Shown piece by piece: positions 59,668 through 64,000 of a DNA stretch of 64,000 nt. How positions within the stretch are numbered: the first letter of the stretch is position 1; each line of letters starts with the position of its first letter. Location: NCBI RefSeq assembly GCF_002998435.1, contig NZ_CP027231.1, positions 2,645,001 through 2,709,000 on the forward strand. Reading direction: 5' to 3'. The notes beneath the pieces are model-generated. The model made no database searches. It was not told where the DNA came from and saw only the letters and a list, made by a program, of their open reading frames with translations. A program made the translations under genes and the position numbers. The stretch is from Bacteroides zoogleoformans (GTDB lineage: Bacteria; Bacteroidota; Bacteroidia; Bacteroidales; Bacteroidaceae).

Positions 59668-61146
59668 ATGAACAATACAGAAAACGGTAGCAAAGTTTAT
59701 CTTTTTTCCATCGTGCTTGTTGCCGTCATCGGCGGATTGCTGTTCGGATACGATACGGCAGTCATTTCGGGGGCAGAAAAAGGACTTCAGGCCTTCTTCA
59801 TGGGAGCCGAATTTGAATATACCGACACGATGCACGGCATCACTTCCTCCAGTGCACTGATAGGCTGCATTCTGGGTAGCGCAATTTCAGGTTTTCTTGC
59901 TTCCAATCTTGGTCGCAAACGTTCCCTGTTCATAGCAGGTGTCCTGTTCTTATTGTCCGCGCTCGGTTCTTATTATCCGGAGTTCCTGTTCTTCGAGCGG
60001 GGAGTGCCCTCTTATCCGCTGCTGATTGCATTTAATCTTTATCGTATTTTAGGCGGTATCGGTGTCGGTCTGGCCTCTGCCATCTGTCCCATGTATATTG
60101 CGGAAATTGCCCCGAGCAATATTCGCGGAACATTGGTTTCCTGGAATCAGTTTGCCATTATCTTCGGTCAGCTGGTAGTTTATTTCGTGAATTTTTTGAT
60201 TTTGGGCAACCATGCCAATCCCGTCATAGATTTAGTAAACGGCGTGAACCAAATTATGAATCCGGATGCAGCTGCATGGACCATTGATACCGGATGGCGC
60301 CTGATGTTCGTCAGCGAGGCTGTTCCCGCAGGACTTTTTGCCTTATTGGTGCTGTTTGTACCTGAAACACCCCGCTATCTTGCCCTATGCGGTAAAGACG
60401 TAAAGGCATTGCATGTGCTGAGCCGCATCAACGGGCTTGCTCAGGCCAAAATCATCTTGTCCGAAATCAAAGCAACAGCCGAAGAAAAAACCGAAAAGCT
60501 CTTCACGTACGGATGGATGGTTATTTTCATCGGCATCATGCTCAGCGTATTCCAGCAAGCCGTCGGCATCAATGCCGTGCTTTACTTCGCTCCGCGTATC
60601 TTCCATACAATGGGTATGGGCAATCCGATGGTACAGACTGTGATTATGGGCGTCATCAATATTTTGTTCACACTGCTGGCTGTCTTCACGGTAGAAAAAT
60701 GGGGACGTAAGCCGTTGCTGATATCCGGTTCCATCGGTATGGCGATAGGAGCGTGCGGTGTGGCTCTTTGCAACTTTGCCACAGGAGTTCCGTCCATCTT
60801 TCCGGTTGTCAGCATCATGGTGTACAGCGCTTCATTCATGTTCAGCTGGGGGCCCATTTGCTGGGTACTGATTGCGGAAATCTTCCCGAACACCATCCGT
60901 GGTGCGGCAGTGGCCATTGCCGTGGCATTCCAATGGATTTTCAATTTCATCGTCTCATCCACATTTGTACCTATGTATAACATGCGGTTAGGAGAGATGG
61001 GCGACAAGTTCGGACACATGTTCGCCTATGCGCTCTACGGCATCATCTGTGTGGTGGCAGCCATCTTCGTCTGGAAGTTAGTGCCCGAGACAAAAGGCAA
61101 AACGCTGGAAGATATGACCCAATTGTGGAAAAACCGGAAAAAGTAA
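59668..61146 (+). CDS. xylE: D-xylose:proton symporter (sugar porter MFS)
   Basis: 492 residues with twelve expected membrane helices. Sugar-porter motifs are visible: GYDTAVISGAEKGL (about 28-41), NLGRKRS (about 91), PMYIAEIAPSNIRG (about 147), PETPRYL (about 232), QQAVGINAVLYFAPRIF (about 297-313), WGRKPLL (about 345) and PETKGKTLEDM (about 473). Separated from xylA by a 230-bp gap with a weak TACGGA/TCCGTA inverted repeat, so it may have its own transcript too. Confidence 0.93.
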   Translation: MNNTENGSKVYLFSIVLVAVIGGLLFGYDTAVISGAEKGLQAFFMGAEFEYTDTMHGITSSSALIGCILGSAISGFLASNLGRKRSLFIAGVLFLLSALGSYYPEFLFFERGVPSYPLLIAFNLYRILGGIGVGLASAICPMYIAEIAPSNIRGTLVSWNQFAIIFGQLVVYFVNFLILGNHANPVIDLVNGVNQIMNPDAAAWTIDTGWRLMFVSEAVPAGLFALLVLFVPETPRYLALCGKDVKALHVLSRINGLAQAKIILSEIKATAEEKTEKLFTYGWMVIFIGIMLSVFQQAVGINAVLYFAPRIFHTMGMGNPMVQTVIMGVINILFTLLAVFTVEKWGRKPLLISGSIGMAIGACGVALCNFATGVPSIFPVVSIMVYSASFMFSWGPICWVLIAEIFPNTIRGAAVAIAVAFQWIFNFIVSSTFVPMYNMRLGEMGDKFGHMFAYALYGIICVVAAIFVWKLVPETKGKTLEDMTQLWKNRKK

Positions 61147-61169
61147 CCATTCATCCGGTGTATGATATA

Positions 61170-61212
61170 GAAAGGTGCAGTTGACAAAGATTGACCGCAC
61201 CTTTCTTTTTCC
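61170..61212 (+). terminator. Intrinsic terminator after the xylose operon
   Basis: GAAAGGTGC (61170-61178) pairs with GCACCTTTC (61198-61206) and is followed by TTTTT. Confidence 0.85.
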
Positions 61213-61419
61213 CTCTCAAACTTCTTGCTTCTCCAAGAGTCTGCCAAGTTGATACGCCGTGTCCTTTTGAAGATTCTTTTTGGAGATAACCCCGTTTTAA
61301 GAAAAAACAGTGGCTATATTTAAGAAGCGGGAAGAGGCAAAACGGGCTGAAAAGAAGCGCAAAAGAAACTGAATAAGAAAACTTTTTGAGGAAAATTTAA
61401 GCAGGCTCTAAGTTTTTTG

Positions 61420-61427
61420 TAACTTTG
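61420..61427 (+). promoter_or_regulatory. Promoter -7 box of ileS
   Basis: TAACTTTG, 74 bp upstream of the ileS ATG. Confidence 0.6.
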
Positions 61428-61501
61428 CACCTTCAAAATAAAAAGGTTTCTTTGATGTACGGAAGATTCCTCCTTAAAATCGTAAAATCAAGTAAGGAAA
61501 A

Positions 61502-64000
61502 ATGGCTAAAAAGTTTGCCGAATATTCGCAATTCGACCTCTCTGAGGTGAACAAGGAAGTGTTGAAAAAATGGGACGAAAACGGAGTTTTCGCCAAAAGT
61601 ATGACAGAACGTGAAGGTTGTCCTTCTTTCGTTTTCTACGAAGGGCCTCCCTCGGCAAACGGTATGCCGGGAATTCATCACGTAATGGCTCGCTCCATCA
61701 AAGATATATTCTGCCGCTACAAAACTATGAAAGGATTCTTGGTGAAACGCAAAGCGGGATGGGATACGCATGGCCTGCCGGTGGAATTAGGTGTGGAAAA
61801 AGCATTGGGTATCACAAAAGAAGATATAGGTAAAAGCATCTCCGTTGCCGAATACAACAAGGCTTGCCGTAAGGATGTCATGAAATTCACCAAAGAATGG
61901 GAAGATCTGACGCACAAAATGGGGTATTGGGTGGATATGAAAGACCCTTATATCACTTATGACAACCGCTACATAGAAACTCTTTGGTGGCTGCTGAAGC
62001 AACTCTATAAGAAAGGGTTGCTCTACAAAGGATATACCATACAGCCTTACTCGCCCGCTGCCGGTACGGGACTTAGTTCGCACGAGTTGAACCAACCCGG
62101 ATGCTATCGTGATGTAAAAGACACCACTGTGGTAGGACAGTTCAAGATAAAGCAGCCCAAACCGGAAATGGCAGAGTGGGGAACTCCCTACTTTTTGGCA
62201 TGGACCACTACTCCGTGGACATTGCCCTCTAACACGGCTCTCTGTGTAGGTTCGAAAATAGAATATGTGTCCGTACAAACATATAATGGATATACCGGTG
62301 AGAAAATAACCGTGGTATTGGCTAAACCTTTACTCTACACTCATTTCAATAAAAAAGCAGAAGATGTTGCATTAGAGGACTATAAGCCCGGAGATAAACT
62401 TATTCCTTTCAAAGTGGTAGGCGAGTATAAGGGTACGGATTTGGTAGGCATGGAATACGAACAGCTCATTCCGTGGGTAAAACCGGTAGATGTGGACAAT
62501 GACGGCAACTGGAAAGTCAGTACAAACGGTTTCCGTGTCATCCCCGGTGATTATGTTACCACTGAAGATGGTACCGGCATTGTGCATATTGCGCCTACTT
62601 TCGGTGCCGATGATGCTTTCGTGGCACGTGCCGCAGGCATTCCTTCGTTGTTTATGATCAATAAAAGAGGGGAAACCCGTCCGATGGTGGATCTTACAGG
62701 TAAATTCTACTTGCTTGACGAGTTGGATGAAAGATTTATTGCCGAATGTGTCAATATCGATTTATATAAAGAATACGAAGGCCGTTGGGTGAAAAACGCA
62801 TACGACCCGCAATTCACCATTGATGGTAAATATGATGAAAAAGCTGCCGGAGCTGCCGAGTCGCTCGACATCTATATCTGCATGATGATGAAGGCTGCCA
62901 ACCAAGCGTTCAAGATAGAGAAGCACGTGCACAATTACCCACATTGCTGGCGCACGGACAAACCGGTATTGTATTATCCGTTGGACAGCTGGTTCATCCG
63001 AAGCACGGCCTGCAAGGAGCGTATGATGGATCTGAATAAAACCATCAACTGGAAACCGGAAAGCACCGGTACGGGACGTTTCGGCAAATGGCTGGAAAAC
63101 TTGAATGACTGGAACTTGAGCCGCTCTCGCTATTGGGGCACCCCACTGCCCATCTGGCGTACAGAAGACGGTAGCGATGAGAAATGCATCGAATCAGTGG
63201 AAGAACTCTATAACGAAATAGAAAAATCTGTGGCCGCCGGCTTGATGACATCCAATCCTTATAAGGAGATGAATTTCCAACCCGGACTCTATACGGAGGA
63301 GAATTATGATAAGATAGACTTACACCGTCCCTACGTAGACGACATCGTACTTGTATCTAAAGACGGACTGCCGATGAAGCGTGAAAGTGACTTGATTGAC
63401 GTATGGTTCGATTCAGGTGCCATGCCGTACGCACAGGTACATTATCCGTTCGAAAACAAGGAGTTGTTGGACAGCCGCCAAGTATATCCCGCCGACTTCA
63501 TCGCTGAAGGTGTAGACCAGACTCGCGGATGGTTCTTCACGCTACACGCCATTGCCACCATGGTGTTCGACAGTGTTTCTTACAAAGCCGTTATCTCTAA
63601 CGGACTGGTGTTGGACAAGAACGGAAATAAGATGTCCAAACGTTTGGGAAATGCCATCGATCCATTCTTTACCATCGAGAAGTATGGTTCTGACCCGTTG
63701 AGATGGTACATGATTACTAATTCTTCTCCATGGGACAACTTAAAGTTCGACGTAGACGGAATAGAAGAGGTTCGTCGTAAATTTTTCGGAACGCTGTATA
63801 ATACTTATTCCTTCTTCGCCCTTTATGCCAACGTGGATGGTTTTGAATACAAGGAAGCCGATGTGCAAGACGAACGTCCGGAAATAGACCGATGGATTCT
63901 GTCTGTACTGAATACTTTGGTGAAAAATGTAGATACTTGCTACAATGAATACGAACCAACCAAAGCCGGGCGTTTGATTTCAGAATTTGTGAACGACAAC
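61502..64000 (+). CDS. ileS: Isoleucyl-tRNA synthetase, 5' part (runs off the window)
   Basis: 833 codons are present with no stop; the full enzyme is usually about 1100-1150 residues in this group. It charges tRNA-Ile with isoleucine. The class I HIGH element appears as PPSANGMPGIHH (about 51-62), an editing domain with TTTPWTLPSNTA (about 238), and KMSKR at 710-714 (NKMSKRLGN). Start at 61502 gives the common MAKKFAEYSQFDL opening. Confidence 0.95.
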   Translation, partial: MAKKFAEYSQFDLSEVNKEVLKKWDENGVFAKSMTEREGCPSFVFYEGPPSANGMPGIHHVMARSIKDIFCRYKTMKGFLVKRKAGWDTHGLPVELGVEKALGITKEDIGKSISVAEYNKACRKDVMKFTKEWEDLTHKMGYWVDMKDPYITYDNRYIETLWWLLKQLYKKGLLYKGYTIQPYSPAAGTGLSSHELNQPGCYRDVKDTTVVGQFKIKQPKPEMAEWGTPYFLAWTTTPWTLPSNTALCVGSKIEYVSVQTYNGYTGEKITVVLAKPLLYTHFNKKAEDVALEDYKPGDKLIPFKVVGEYKGTDLVGMEYEQLIPWVKPVDVDNDGNWKVSTNGFRVIPGDYVTTEDGTGIVHIAPTFGADDAFVARAAGIPSLFMINKRGETRPMVDLTGKFYLLDELDERFIAECVNIDLYKEYEGRWVKNAYDPQFTIDGKYDEKAAGAAESLDIYICMMMKAANQAFKIEKHVHNYPHCWRTDKPVLYYPLDSWFIRSTACKERMMDLNKTINWKPESTGTGRFGKWLENLNDWNLSRSRYWGTPLPIWRTEDGSDEKCIESVEELYNEIEKSVAAGLMTSNPYKEMNFQPGLYTEENYDKIDLHRPYVDDIVLVSKDGLPMKRESDLIDVWFDSGAMPYAQVHYPFENKELLDSRQVYPADFIAEGVDQTRGWFFTLHAIATMVFDSVSYKAVISNGLVLDKNGNKMSKRLGNAIDPFFTIEKYGSDPLRWYMITNSSPWDNLKFDVDGIEEVRRKFFGTLYNTYSFFALYANVDGFEYKEADVQDERPEIDRWILSVLNTLVKNVDTCYNEYEPTKAGRLISEFVNDN

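Larger units (their letters stand above)
61147..61501. other. 355-bp intergenic region before ileS
   Basis: Contains a terminator, then a short basic frame at about 61312-61371 (reading AIFKKREEAKRAEKKRKRN) with a stop just upstream, which may be a gene scrap, and the ileS promoter. No intact gene seen. Confidence 0.6.

Noticed and set aside
61312..61371. Short Lys/Arg-rich frame before ileS as a real small gene
   Set aside because: No ATG start, an in-frame stop just upstream and no signal for translation; more likely a scrap of a lost gene.

Overview
The window is a stretch of Bacteroidales chromosome, most likely Bacteroides. Upstream regions repeatedly carry the Bacteroidetes promoter element TAnnTTTG. 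The gene content also fits: SusC/FadL-type outer-membrane proteins, Mfa-type fimbrillins, a KorABCD oxidoreductase, and a NrtR-like xylR next to xylBAT. The species cannot be fixed from the sequence alone. Most of the window looks like ordinary chromosome of moderate GC. About 16.0-28.7 kb is visibly GC-richer, with large spurious open frames on both strands, and looks like an accessory island.

Layout. 0.3-3.3 kb: a Tyr/Trp/Arg-rich secreted protein and a FadL-like barrel. 3.4-5.8 kb (minus): an ECF sigma factor with an anti-sigma-like membrane protein, a DUF6108-type protein and an outer-membrane barrel. 5.9-7.0 kb (minus): a Fur/PerR regulator and rubrerythrin. 7.2-12.1 kb: nadE overlapping the tail of a convergent solute-binding protein, then a large porin. 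12.3-15.4 kb (minus): a 2-oxoacid:ferredoxin oxidoreductase operon that includes a 57-residue membrane protein. 15.4-16.0 kb: non-coding inverted repeats. 16.0-28.6 kb: a fimbrial island (DUF3575, DUF5119, a shaft-type fimbrillin, and three paralogous proteins of about 920-940 residues). 28.6-29.6 kb: repeats and a small relic of a mobile element. 29.6-31.0 kb: a DUF4143-type ATPase. 31.0-43.5 kb: a B12 region in which two divergent cobalamin riboswitches face a TonB receptor/DUF4374/secreted CbiK/PepSY operon on one side and a YidE-type transporter on the other, followed by cbiB, a CobD-like aminotransferase and cobQ. 43.6-47.5 kb: RlmI, a 3'-5' exonuclease, a DUF5063 protein, a LuxR-type regulator and a hemerythrin/RIC protein. 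47.7-50.0 kb: a BlaI/M56 pair. 50.2-55.2 kb: an Fe-dependent alcohol dehydrogenase, a C45-like hydrolase and an S9 peptidase. 55.8-61.1 kb: xylR-xylB-xylA-xylE. 61.5 kb to the end: 5' part of ileS.

The most notable signal is in the fimbrial island. The last ~57 codons of the three large paralogs differ almost only at first and second codon positions, in codons that end in C or T, between invariant codons. That is the pattern left by adenine-directed mutagenic retrohoming in diversity-generating retroelements (DGRs). No reverse transcriptase or template repeat is visible in the window, so any such enzyme would have to act in trans. Each variable region is followed by a conserved flank, a GC-rich hairpin, and then an array of the palindrome CTCTATAGAG repeated with an exact 23-bp period (4, 2 and 6-7 units). 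I do not recognise that array from any described element. The reading is that the island encodes a type V (Mfa-like) pilus with three retro-diversified, surface-exposed tip or adhesin lipoproteins.

Other points: a 71-bp perfect inverted repeat 51.5 kb apart that ends exactly at a -7 box in both copies; fused-looking C-termini at the nadE/solute-binding-protein overlap; a 28-bp perfect inverted repeat in front of the island; a perfect palindrome over the cobQ promoter; and nested palindromes in front of blaI.
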